Shown in pieces: positions 6,225 to 13,202 of a DNA stretch of 18,551 nt. The position numbers and the translations under genes are program-made. Every line of letters begins with the position of its first letter. The stretch's first letter is position 1. The notes under the pieces were generated by a model that searched no databases, was not told where the DNA came from, and was given only the letters and a program-made list of their open reading frames with translations. The stretch covers positions 1 to 18,551 of the forward strand of contig JACPFZ010000031.1 in NCBI GenBank assembly GCA_016182725.1, in the 5' to 3' direction. The stretch comes from Candidatus Gottesmanbacteria bacterium. Its GTDB lineage: Bacteria; Patescibacteriota; Microgenomatia; UBA10105; UBA927.

Positions 6225-6231
6225 AGAAATC

Positions 6232-6969
6232 ATGAAGTTAACGTTGGCAGAAGCCGCGTGGGTAAAACTCTTTGGCGTTCTCGGATTTTTCGTTGGCGCA
6301 TTTTTTCTCGTTCAACCGCTCCTTCCCGCTTTGCCACCACAGGAAGAGCCGCTTGCTGACCCCACCACTCTCCAAAAACTCATCGCAGGGGAAACCCTTG
6401 TGCCGCCTACCCAAGACGACAGGACACACGCACAATTTCACGGGAACGCCGCAACGCCGCCGACCATAGCAAGCCTTATGGCACCGCTCAATGTCCTGGG
6501 AGCATCTGCTGGAGAAAAACGCATTGAAGTAGACCTCACGCATCAGCGAGTCTATGCGTTTGAAGGAAATCGTAAAGTATTTGAGTTTTTAACTTCAACC
6601 GGCAAATGGGGAAGGACGCCCACCGGCACGTTTTACGTTTGGACCAAACTAAAAAGTACCCTGATGAGCGGCGGGAGCGGGGCGACGTATTATTATTTAC
6701 CCAATGTGCCGTGGGTCATGTTTTTCGGCAACAACGAAGTACCCGCCAGCCGCGGCTTTAGTCTGCATGGCACGTACTGGCACAATAACTTTGGCCATCC
6801 CATGAGTCACGGATGTGTGAATTTGCGCACAGAAGACGCCAAAATGCTTTTTGCATGGGCTGATCCCCCACTCACTGATCCCAAGGCGTGGTCTATCACA
6901 GTCCGTGCCGCTAGTGAGGGAACTAAAGTGGTCATCTACGGAGAAGAACCGGATGAAATTTCAAATTAG
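6232..6969 (+). CDS. L,D-transpeptidase (YkuD domain)
   Basis: 245 residues from the ATG at 6232. An N-terminal hydrophobic segment (about 10-32, FGVLGFFVGAFFLVQPLL) anchors or exports it, and a proline-rich linker follows. The YkuD domain starts at RIEVDLTHQRVYAFEG, continues with STGKWGRTPTGTFYV, and has the catalytic signature FSLHG-GHPMSHGCVNL with Cys195 as nucleophile and His193 next to it. These enzymes make 3-3 cross-links in peptidoglycan or attach proteins to it, outside the membrane. The start was chosen from the promoter, since the -10 lies 7 nt upstream. It ends 3 nt from galU, tail to tail. Confidence 0.93.
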   Translation: MKLTLAEAAWVKLFGVLGFFVGAFFLVQPLLPALPPQEEPLADPTTLQKLIAGETLVPPTQDDRTHAQFHGNAATPPTIASLMAPLNVLGASAGEKRIEVDLTHQRVYAFEGNRKVFEFLTSTGKWGRTPTGTFYVWTKLKSTLMSGGSGATYYYLPNVPWVMFFGNNEVPASRGFSLHGTYWHNNFGHPMSHGCVNLRTEDAKMLFAWADPPLTDPKAWSITVRAASEGTKVVIYGEEPDEISN

Positions 6970-6972
6970 AGT

Positions 6973-7854
6973 TTAGAGTTTAAGCGATTTGAGATATGCA
7001 CGAAAATCCCCATTGAGATCTTTATGCGCGAGGGCAAATTCTACGACGGTCTTGAGGTATTCCAGTTTATTGCCGGTGTCGTAGTATTTGCCGTTGGTGA
7101 CTTCGCAGGCATACACCGGTCGCATCCTCATAAGTTCGGCAATCCCATCCGTCAGCCACAGCTCCCCACTTTTCCCCAGTGGTAAATCTTCCAAAATCGG
7201 GAAAATATCAGGAGTCAAGATGTAGCATCCGTGCGCTGCCAGATTTGATGGCGCTTCTTGAGGCTCTGGTTTTTCGATAAGTTTTTTAATCTGCCAGACA
7301 TTTTTTTCCACGTTGACGGCGTCTACGATGCCATAGCGCGACACATCCTCTTTCGGTACGCGGACCGCCGAAATCACCGGATCGCCGTATTTTTCAAAGA
7401 CTTCAATACATTGTTTGGCACGAGGTGGTGTGGCATAAATAAATTCATCACCCCAGATGACGACAAACGGTTCCTCGCCGATCACTTGCCGCGCGCACCG
7501 GACGGGTGTGGCGTTACCATAGGGTCCTTTTTGACGGATATAAATAAAGTTGGCAAGCTCCGCAGTACGTTTGACTTCTTCCAGAAGTTTTTCTTTTCCT
7601 TGCTGTTCGAGGGTTTTAATCAGTTCATAGGGGTAGTCAAAGTGGTCTTCGATTGCCCGTTTGTGCCAACCGGTGACAATGACGATGTCGGTAATACCGG
7701 AGGCAACTAATTCCTCCACCACGTACTGGATGACCGGTTTATCGACAATCGGCAGCATCTCTTTGGGCATGGCCTTGGTCTGCGGCAAAAAGCGAGTACC
7801 AAAGCCAGCGGCCGGAATGACTGCTTTCCTAATTTGAGAAGAATGACCTTTCAT
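6973..7854 (-). CDS. galU: UTP--glucose-1-phosphate uridylyltransferase
   Basis: 293 residues, the usual bacterial length. AVIPAAGFGTRFLPQTKAMPKEMLP (about residues 11-35) is the nucleotidyl-transferase signature with the GxGTRxLPxTK phosphate loop. VIWGDEFIY, EKPEP and HGCYILTPDIF follow in family order. It makes UDP-glucose from UTP and glucose-1-phosphate in the cytosol, feeding glycan and glycolipid synthesis. Met at 7854 is chosen because the domain begins right after it and the promoter ends at 7895; the longer frame to 7917 would start inside the promoter. Leader about 35-40 nt without a well-placed Shine-Dalgarno. Divergent from the glycosidase gene, with overlapping promoters. Confidence 0.95.
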   Translation of the reverse strand: MKGHSSQIRKAVIPAAGFGTRFLPQTKAMPKEMLPIVDKPVIQYVVEELVASGITDIVIVTGWHKRAIEDHFDYPYELIKTLEQQGKEKLLEEVKRTAELANFIYIRQKGPYGNATPVRCARQVIGEEPFVVIWGDEFIYATPPRAKQCIEVFEKYGDPVISAVRVPKEDVSRYGIVDAVNVEKNVWQIKKLIEKPEPQEAPSNLAAHGCYILTPDIFPILEDLPLGKSGELWLTDGIAELMRMRPVYACEVTNGKYYDTGNKLEYLKTVVEFALAHKDLNGDFRAYLKSLKL

Positions 7855-7894
7855 ACTAAAGATTGCGTCTATACATCTCCCGATCGTATCCTCG

Positions 7895-7924
7895 ATTGTA
7901 TGTTCTCTGCAAACCATTTGTCAA
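7895..7924 (-). promoter_or_regulatory. galU promoter
   Basis: Minus strand: perfect TTGACA (7919-7924), 18 bp, TACAAT (7895-7900). Its -35 lies 5 bp from the -10 of the divergent glycosidase gene, so polymerases would compete for the site. Confidence 0.65.
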
Positions 7925-7926
7925 TT

Positions 7927-7935
7927 TGGTATCAT
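7927..7935 (+). promoter_or_regulatory. Extended -10 promoter of the glycosidase gene, leaderless
   Basis: TG-G-TATCAT (box 7930-7935), 9 nt before the ATG at 7945. CTGCAA at 7907-7912 is a weak -35 at 17 bp. Confidence 0.5.
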
Positions 7936-7944
7936 GAAATCATC

Positions 7945-9270
7945 ATGCACAGAACCATGATCAACATAGTAAGCGCTTCGCTGATATTTCTCACCACCGT
8001 AATGCCGGTTTTTGCACAAACTCCTTCACCTTCCGGGCAATCGTTTGGCGCAAAACTTGATAAAGAATTACAGCACTTTAAGGAAAAAGGCGCAAAAGGA
8101 TACCTCATTTGGCAATATTCCGGCGATCAAAACAATCCATTAGGAGACACCGATAAATACTCAATTTTTCGACAAAATCTGGGCGATCCGGGCAATCCCA
8201 CGACGATCTGCGGCGGCATGAAAAAATGGGCCGGACAATTTGAGTTCTTGGGATACAATGTCTATTCCCTCGGCAACGGCCGTGGCGGCCCGTTAAGTTC
8301 CGGACAAATTGCCGATCACCTCAACTCCCTCAAAGCCTGTGGCACCAATGTTGTCCGCGTATTTATCAGCAGGTCATGCCCGGGAAACGTACCGGAGTGC
8401 GTGAACCGGATGCTTGCCGGAGCCGGAGCTGCCGGCGTTAAACTTATCCTTACGGTTGGAGATTTCGCAAATGGCGGCGGCGGATTCCCCAAATTATCCC
8501 GCGATCAGGTCGCGGCATGGTACGGCGGCGGATATAAAAGTTCTGCATATCCTCAGATACTGGCGCAGACCATCCAGGCTTCTCGCGGCAATGGAAATCT
8601 CTATGGCATTGAACCAGCCAACGAACCACACTGTTATGATGACGCAAGTGCTGTTGCCGGATACAACCAATGGGCGCGCTCTGGTCTAGGCCAGGTAAAA
8701 GGTGCTGGCATCGGAAACGCCGGCCTTGGACAAATGGGAAATAATCCAAGGAGTAGCTGTGATGGGCCAAATACCAATCTCATACCGGGCAATAAACAGG
8801 CTGGCGCCTCCATGGTATCGTCTCACTATTATAGCGAGGACGAACGAGCTCAAGCGGATATTGCGGCAGATAAAGTGAATGCCGCGGGAATGAAATTTTA
8901 TATCGGCGAAGCGCCGCTTGCGGGATTCTTAAGCACATCATGCGGCGAGGAAGAATGGGGATGTAAAGTTTCCTTCGGTGAAGTTTTGGATAATACCGCA
9001 GGTACCGCTCCCTGGAGAGTGCACGACGTCACCAATACGAAGCCTACCACCGGATCAATCATAACGACGCAAGGGATAGACATAGATGAATCAAAACTAT
9101 TTTTGGATGTAAAAGAGCTCTACGGCGACAACGTACCGTTTGCTGATTTTACGAAGGATGATACTAAGCTCAGTGAGGCATTGGATCCAAGAATCAAAGA
9201 GTCTCTGATTCCCGCCGCTCTCCACAAGGAAGTCGCCTACCCGAATCAACAAGTTGACACTGCAGAGTAA
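7945..9270 (+). CDS. Secreted clan GH-A (GH5-like) glycoside hydrolase module
   Basis: 441 residues. A signal peptide, cleaved after VFA (about residue 24), is followed by a TIM-barrel-like domain: GQFEFLGYNVYSLG, TNVVRVFISRSCP, AGVKLILTVGDFA, then YGIEPANEPH with the N-E-P of clan GH-A (Glu227 as acid/base), and KFYIGEAPL with Glu322 as candidate nucleophile. The clan includes cellulases, mannanases and related enzymes; the substrate cannot be told. About 100 residues after the barrel have no recognisable domain and run into a TAA at 9268-9270. The next ORF continues in another frame, so this is probably the N-terminal part of a larger protein. An in-frame start at 7957 is possible; 7945 fits the promoter. 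Confidence 0.75.
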   Translation: MHRTMINIVSASLIFLTTVMPVFAQTPSPSGQSFGAKLDKELQHFKEKGAKGYLIWQYSGDQNNPLGDTDKYSIFRQNLGDPGNPTTICGGMKKWAGQFEFLGYNVYSLGNGRGGPLSSGQIADHLNSLKACGTNVVRVFISRSCPGNVPECVNRMLAGAGAAGVKLILTVGDFANGGGGFPKLSRDQVAAWYGGGYKSSAYPQILAQTIQASRGNGNLYGIEPANEPHCYDDASAVAGYNQWARSGLGQVKGAGIGNAGLGQMGNNPRSSCDGPNTNLIPGNKQAGASMVSSHYYSEDERAQADIAADKVNAAGMKFYIGEAPLAGFLSTSCGEEEWGCKVSFGEVLDNTAGTAPWRVHDVTNTKPTTGSIITTQGIDIDESKLFLDVKELYGDNVPFADFTKDDTKLSEALDPRIKESLIPAALHKEVAYPNQQVDTAE

Positions 9271-10528
9271 ACAATTGCCTGATGCATACCCGCGCACACA
9301 AGCGCATTACAATATCTTAGGGGCAATCCGCGGAAGTCTCCGGCCTAATGAAATTAAAGGAACAGGGTTAGCGTGGAAAGTCGAAAAAAAAGAAATTGTC
9401 GACGAAACAGAAGGCGGTGGATTCACCATAAATCAGGATCACAAAGCAGACTTGTTTCATTGTGACATTGACCAGGAAAAACGGCAGGTACCATCGGTAG
9501 AAGTTCCGGTGGAAGGATTTATTGGGCAAGTGCTCGCCGCAGTCAGGACACTTGTAGACAATGTACTCAATCTCATTACCGGCACCGTGTGTACGGATGA
9601 GGAAAGAAAAGACTGCTACAGTACCTATGGCACGCGCGTAGATATTTTAAAAACCGCAACGGTCTTTAGTCCCGGCTCGATTGACCTACAAGAAAAATCG
9701 ACCGGTGAAACTAAAGGCTCGCTTCTGACCTTCCTCCCCCAACGGCTCGCCGACGGCTTGAGGCGTGCCAATGCCGGAACGAATAAAACCCAGACCGGTG
9801 GAAATGTGCTGGGAATTTCTGCAGAAGAAGATGTCCCGCATTACCAAATGTACACCGTGAAAAAGGGCTTTCAGCTCACATCCTCCTGTATGCTCATGCC
9901 GGCAAGCATGCAAGCCAAAGACGCAGACTGCACCCTTCCCCCGCCGAAGGAATCCGGTACAAATGCCGTCCCGGGTACCAGTACGTGGGCCCAGCAGCCA
10001 GGCGCTATCGATCCTCCGTGTTCAGGGAGCGGGTTGGACGTAGCGACCAGGCCTCCGGCAGGGAAATTTTTGACTACGCTTAAAGAAGTGGCCGCCAAAG
10101 AGAATATCCCCGAATGTGTACTGGCGGGGGTAGCCCACATCGAAGGAGGGTGGCGCATGCCGGAAAAACCGGCAGATCAATGCAAACCTGCTAACTCCTG
10201 CTCAGCCACCGGACCGATGCAATTCACGACCGGCCCGCAACCGGGCATTAACTGTACAGCGTGCGCCGCCAACTACTGTCCCAATGCATGGTCCGTCTAC
10301 GGCAATGGCAATCCGTGTAGATACGAAGATTCTCTTCGGGCTGCAGCAAAACTATTAAAAACGAGCGGCCTTGCGGGTTCCTCTCCCCAAGGACAAGAAG
10401 CAACAATTAACGAAGCAGGGTACCGCTACTATGGCAACCGCCGCGGCGTCTGCCGGTTAGGAAAAGGGAGTGACGGGCAACTTCGCTCCTACGGCCAGTT
10501 CCTCGTTGACTACTGCAAAAATTACTGA
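9254..10528 (+). CDS. Lytic-transglycosylase-like module, probably the frameshifted continuation of the upstream ORF
   Basis: Open from 9209, first plausible start TTG at 9254 (424 residues from there), overlapping the previous ORF by 17 nt. No signal peptide, yet the content is extracellular in type: many Cys, a Pro/Ser-rich linker (about 228-268) and a C-terminal domain with ECVLAGVAHIEGGW (Glu297 as catalytic Glu of an SLT/lysozyme-like fold) and SATGPMQFT (GxMQ motif), ending in YGQFLVDYC. Removing one T at 9268 joins the frames as VDTAE-KQLPDAY without a gap. So it is likely one exported glycosidase/muramidase-type protein of about 860 residues broken by an indel, real or from sequencing. 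No Shine-Dalgarno precedes the TTG. The middle region (about 60-225) is unrecognised. Confidence 0.65.
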   Translation: MTLQSKQLPDAYPRTQAHYNILGAIRGSLRPNEIKGTGLAWKVEKKEIVDETEGGGFTINQDHKADLFHCDIDQEKRQVPSVEVPVEGFIGQVLAAVRTLVDNVLNLITGTVCTDEERKDCYSTYGTRVDILKTATVFSPGSIDLQEKSTGETKGSLLTFLPQRLADGLRRANAGTNKTQTGGNVLGISAEEDVPHYQMYTVKKGFQLTSSCMLMPASMQAKDADCTLPPPKESGTNAVPGTSTWAQQPGAIDPPCSGSGLDVATRPPAGKFLTTLKEVAAKENIPECVLAGVAHIEGGWRMPEKPADQCKPANSCSATGPMQFTTGPQPGINCTACAANYCPNAWSVYGNGNPCRYEDSLRAAAKLLKTSGLAGSSPQGQEATINEAGYRYYGNRRGVCRLGKGSDGQLRSYGQFLVDYCKNY

Positions 10529-10587
10529 CGGAGACTACATACAAGCTCTTTACTTCTCCTCTCATATTTGATAGTATCAGTAGGTTG

Positions 10588-10610
10588 ACCCCTGGGAGGG
10601 GGTTTTTCTT
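10588..10610 (+). terminator. Rho-independent terminator after the transglycosylase ORF
   Basis: ACCCC, loop TGGGAG, GGGGT, then TTTTCTT. It lies 60 nt after the stop and ahead of the secE promoter. Confidence 0.75.
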
Positions 10611-10645
10611 AGCTTTTGTAGTCAAGTCCGAAACGTACAAAAGCT
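10611..10645 (+). repeat. Perfect 10-bp inverted repeat
   Basis: AGCTTTTGTA (10611-10620) and TACAAAAGCT (10636-10645) around a 15-nt loop, directly after the terminator T-tract. Role unknown. Confidence 0.7.
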
Positions 10646-10649
10646 TAGA

Positions 10650-10713
10650 TCCGCCGAAGCGAACATTCATTCGCGTGCACGGAGAGCACGGAATGAATTT
10701 GAGTGTAGGCGGA
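10650..10713 (+). repeat. Large dyad overlapping the secE promoter
   Basis: TCCGCC (10650-10655) with GGCGGA (10708-10713), a symmetrical 9/9 internal loop, ATTCATTC (10665-10672) with GAATGAAT (10691-10698), one bulged G, and CGTGC (10674-10678) with GCACG (10686-10690). Nineteen paired positions in all. The right arm covers the likely -35 of secE (10699-10704). Confidence 0.8.
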
Positions 10714-10728
10714 TTGGTACGGTATAAT
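10699..10728 (+). promoter_or_regulatory. secE promoter, leaderless
   Basis: TTGAGT (10699-10704), 18 bp, perfect TATAAT (10723-10728), then 8 nt to the ATG at 10737. Confidence 0.65.
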
Positions 10729-10736
10729 ATAGAACT

Positions 10737-10943
10737 ATGGATCGACCAAAACTGCCTAATGCCGCTCCCGTACATTTTATTAAGGAAGTCGTAACGGAAC
10801 TAAGAAAGGTTAGCTGGCCCACGCGGGAAGAGACAATAAAGCTTACGCTCATAGTTATTGTCATTTCTGTTATTGTCGGCATGTTTATCGGCGGGCTGGA
10901 CATTTTACTCGTAAAAATAACATCGATAGTACTAAAGAAATAA
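10737..10943 (+). CDS. secE: Preprotein translocase subunit SecE
   Basis: 68 residues, the short single-helix form of SecE. HFIKEVVTELRKVSWPTREETIKLT is the conserved amphipathic segment (ELRKVSWP is diagnostic), followed by one membrane helix of about 22 residues and a short basic tail. It clamps SecY in the SecYEG channel. It sits directly before nusG, the near-universal order. The promoter lies so close that the mRNA should begin at or near the ATG. No secY or secA is in the window. Confidence 0.95.
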   Translation: MDRPKLPNAAPVHFIKEVVTELRKVSWPTREETIKLTLIVIVISVIVGMFIGGLDILLVKITSIVLKK

Positions 10944-10948
10944 TTTTC

Positions 10949-11032
10949 AATTTACAATTTTTAATTTTCATTGAATTTTCAATAAAACAATGTTTCAAAT
11001 GTTTGAAAATTGAGAATTGAAAATTGTAAATT
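10949..11032 (+). repeat. AT-rich foldback between secE and nusG
   Basis: Arms 10949-10970 and 11011-11032 pair at 20 of 22 positions (AATTTACAATTTT against its complement), with an inner stem ATTTTCAA (10975-10982)/TTGAAAAT (11003-11010). It fills nearly the whole spacer. As RNA it would place a long hairpin 8 nt before the nusG ATG. Confidence 0.75.
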
Positions 11033-11040
11033 CATAGAAT

Positions 11041-11619
11041 ATGGATAATCAATCAACTGAACTACAACAGGCTTCACAAACACCAATAGCTCCGGATAAC
11101 GCGAAATGGTATGTGGTCCACACATATTCCGGCCATGAAAATAAAGTGGCGACAAACCTCAAGCAACGCATCGAAACCATGAAGCTTGAGGGAAAAATTT
11201 TTGACATCATTGTCCCAACGCGTAATATCGTGATTGTCCGTCACGGAAAAAAGGAAGAGCAGAAGGAAAAAATTTTCCCCGGCTACATTTTGGTCAAAAT
11301 GATACTCGCCGACGAAACGTGGCTTGCGGTGCGTACCACCCAGGGTGTGACGGCATTCGTGGGAGCCGGCAACAAACCCACGCCCATTTCTGACCGCGAA
11401 GTCGCAACCATCCTCAAGTTTATGGCTATGGAAGCGCCCAAATACAAAGCAACGTTTTCTGTGGGCGAAGCAGTCAAAATTGTGGACGGCCCATTTGCGG
11501 ACTTTTTAGGAACGATTGATTCTATTGACGAAGCCAAAGGCAAAGTGAAGGTGCTGGTGTCTATCTTTGGTCGCGAAACGCCGGTGGAGCTCGACTTCTT
11601 GCAGGTTGCCAAACTCTAA
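11041..11619 (+). CDS. nusG: Transcription termination/antitermination factor NusG
   Basis: 192 residues. After a short polar tail (residues 1-20) the NGN domain begins at KWYVVHTYSGHENKVATNL, includes IFPGYILVKM and WLAVRTTQGVTAFVG, and is followed by the KOW domain FSVGEAVKIVDGPFADFLGTI to the end. It binds RNA polymerase at the clamp and affects pausing, Rho and ribosome coupling. Second gene of the secE transcript. No Shine-Dalgarno precedes the ATG; an AT-rich foldback does. It ends 8 nt before the stop of a convergent reverse gene. rplK, its usual neighbour, is displaced by about 1.6 kb. Confidence 0.96.
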   Translation: MDNQSTELQQASQTPIAPDNAKWYVVHTYSGHENKVATNLKQRIETMKLEGKIFDIIVPTRNIVIVRHGKKEEQKEKIFPGYILVKMILADETWLAVRTTQGVTAFVGAGNKPTPISDREVATILKFMAMEAPKYKATFSVGEAVKIVDGPFADFLGTIDSIDEAKGKVKVLVSIFGRETPVELDFLQVAKL

Positions 11620-11627
11620 CAGTCTCC

Positions 11628-12050
11628 TCAAGACCTGGCCTTGCGGGGCGTGTATATCTCAAGGTCACCAAAGTACCCATCTTCAATTCTATAATGGTCT
11701 TCTCCTATATAAAAGAGTTCGGCATCACCCGAATTATCAAGCACTTCTCTATCACAGATCAAGGGCATGCCAGGAAAAAGCCCAAGCAACAGGTCAGCGG
11801 TATCGTGAAGCGATAACAAAGGGGCGACATCCACAGCAAATACGGAACTTTCTGCCAACCCATTGCTCTTATACGCAATGTGTACAAAAGCGCCGAAGTT
11901 CCTTTGCGTCTCCGTATCGTAGACAAGAACATAGGCACCCGGGGGCAAATCTTCCCTTCTTGCTACCGCAAGCGCCGTGTCCTGTATGCACCTGCTAACC
12001 CTGCGGATCGTTGCTGTCCCCTGGTCTTTTTCTTGAGGTGATACTGCCAT
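11628..12050 (-). CDS. Orphan protein of unknown function
   Basis: 140 residues, not recognised. Soluble, with no signal peptide or membrane segment. The middle alternates strands (PPGAYVLVYDTETQRNFGAFVHIAY) and helices (DTADLLLGLFPGMPLI), and the protein ends with an acidic DAELFYIGEDHYRIEDGYFG stretch. The ATG at 12050 has a good -35/-10 pair ending 10 nt upstream, so it can be transcribed on its own. It is also downstream of the acyltransferase on the same strand (75 nt gap). Convergent with nusG. Codon use looks similar to that of its neighbours. Confidence 0.65.
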   Translation of the reverse strand: MAVSPQEKDQGTATIRRVSRCIQDTALAVARREDLPPGAYVLVYDTETQRNFGAFVHIAYKSNGLAESSVFAVDVAPLLSLHDTADLLLGLFPGMPLICDREVLDNSGDAELFYIGEDHYRIEDGYFGDLEIYTPRKARS

Positions 12051-12060
12051 AATAGGCCAT

Positions 12061-12088
12061 ATCGTAGCAAACGAAAGGGAAAAGTCAA
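12061..12088 (-). promoter_or_regulatory. Promoter of the orphan gene at 12050, leaderless
   Basis: Minus strand: TTGACT (12083-12088), 16 bp, TACGAT (12061-12066), then 10 nt to the ATG. Confidence 0.5.
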
Positions 12089-12125
12089 GGTTTCCTGTAT
12101 AAAACCAACACAGTTATGGTCAGTA

Positions 12126-12935
12126 TTATCTGAAGGGTTTTGGCGCTGTTTCGTTACCGAGATATGCGGTTGGAACGAGCGGCGAAAGCTCCTGAAGTAT
12201 CCATCTATCCATCGCAAAACGTCCCCCACCGATTTTAGTTCTTGCCTCCTGAAGGGTATATGTGGGACCCAGCGCTACATCAAAACTCCTCCCGATATTA
12301 TACTCAGCCACCTGCGGATCACGGTAATCCGTCACCTCAGCAAGGCTTAAACCAATAAACGTGAACGCGACCCGATCAATTCCTTTTATTCTCAAAGCAT
12401 TGGTCAGGAGCTCTACTGCTCCTTGCGGATCTTCACCCAAAAGGGAAGATCGCCGACCAGCTTGGGGAGAAAGTACCACAGTCCCGCCGGCAGCCAGAAC
12501 TTTGGCTGCGTCACGTATGTATGTTTTTAGTCCTAACCCTTGGCGCAAATGCTGATACTTCGGAATCCTTAACGTGTCAGAAGTCACAATCAGACGTGCG
12601 TGAATTGCCAGAAGCGAAGCGAGCACGTCCCCGACCAATCGCCGCTGGTGATATGCTTCCGGTGTCAAGATCGTACTTTCAAGCATGGCAGGTTGTGCAA
12701 AAATGACATTTTCAAATATCTGGAAAATATCACGCTTGGAAAAGTGGTTAAAGAAAATAACCGCGCCGTACCCGTCTCTTTGAAGTTGTTCCGCCCGGAC
12801 CAGTCCTCCCGCATCACCCACAATGTTGTACGGAATGAACGGTCGAAATACTTCTCTGACTGCCACCCGGGCTAACACCGTAAGCTTTGAAGGAGGTATG
12901 GGAGTAAATGGTTCACCCTCTTTTCCTTTTAGCAT
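12126..12935 (-). CDS. LPLAT/PlsC-like acyltransferase family protein
   Basis: 269 residues. FFNHFSKRD (His64 and Asp69) is the HX4D catalytic motif of glycerolipid acyltransferases. GTVVLSPQAGRRSSLLG (about 151-167) lies where the phosphate-binding FPEGTRS-type motif is found. No long membrane helix is obvious, though FFN is preceded by a hydrophobic strand. Members move acyl groups onto lysophospholipids or related acceptors at the inner face of the membrane. The acceptor here is unknown; many Patescibacteria lack full fatty-acid synthesis, so reshaping scavenged lipids is a possible job (inference). It lies on the reverse strand between nusG and rplK, divergent from rplK. Confidence 0.75.
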   Translation of the reverse strand: MLKGKEGEPFTPIPPSKLTVLARVAVREVFRPFIPYNIVGDAGGLVRAEQLQRDGYGAVIFFNHFSKRDIFQIFENVIFAQPAMLESTILTPEAYHQRRLVGDVLASLLAIHARLIVTSDTLRIPKYQHLRQGLGLKTYIRDAAKVLAAGGTVVLSPQAGRRSSLLGEDPQGAVELLTNALRIKGIDRVAFTFIGLSLAEVTDYRDPQVAEYNIGRSFDVALGPTYTLQEARTKIGGGRFAMDRWILQELSPLVPTAYLGNETAPKPFR

Positions 12936-12958
12936 AAAAATATTCTATGGTAAGCGAT

Positions 12959-12987
12959 AGTATAACTACTACAGATCGTACTGTCCA
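12959..12987 (-). promoter_or_regulatory. Promoter of the acyltransferase gene
   Basis: Minus strand: TGGACA (12982-12987), 17 bp, TATACT (12959-12964), about 24 nt before the ATG at 12935. A second possible box, TAGAAT (12942-12947), lies 6 nt before the ATG and would give a leaderless mRNA, but it has no -35. Confidence 0.5.
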
Positions 12988-13009
12988 TACGATACAAAAT
13001 CGCAGCGTA

Positions 13010-13038
13010 TTTACTTACTCTGAAAATTCTGCTATACT
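13010..13038 (+). promoter_or_regulatory. rplK-rplA operon promoter
   Basis: TTTACT (13010-13015), 17 bp, TG-C-TATACT (box 13033-13038), an extended -10. It predicts a leader of about 160 nt before rplK. Confidence 0.6.
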
Positions 13039-13044
13039 TTCTTC

Positions 13045-13202
13045 ACCTCGCTGGGCTGAGGGACGTATCTCAAACACAATCGAGGGATTTGTCCCGAGCG
13101 CAATCGAGGGAGAAACCAGAAGAGGTTTCGAGAAACAGTACTTCATTGGGTCTTCTCATTCCTCTTCATAATTCGTAAATCATAATTCGTAATTTTCAAG
13201 GT
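13045..13202 (+). promoter_or_regulatory. Structured 5' leader of rplK with palindromic repeats
   Basis: The span contains direct copies of CAATCGAGGGA (13077-13087 and 13101-13111). Between them TCCCGAGCGC makes the second copy a TCCC...GGGA palindrome. Next are the hairpin GAAACC/GGTTTC (13112-13129), the overlapping GTTTC-GA-GAAAC (13125-13136), and two copies of CATAATTCGTAA (13167 and 13181). Such palindromes are often dispersed repeats. A role as an r-protein autoregulatory leader is possible but unproved. Confidence 0.55.

Noticed and set aside
7258..7710. Long open frame antisense to galU
   Set aside because: It is a mirror frame of a well-conserved enzyme with no initiation signals.
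9254..9270. Programmed ribosomal frameshift linking the two hydrolase ORFs
   Set aside because: The required shift is +1 and there is no slippery run, no RF2-like signal and no clear stimulatory structure; a simple indel explains it better.
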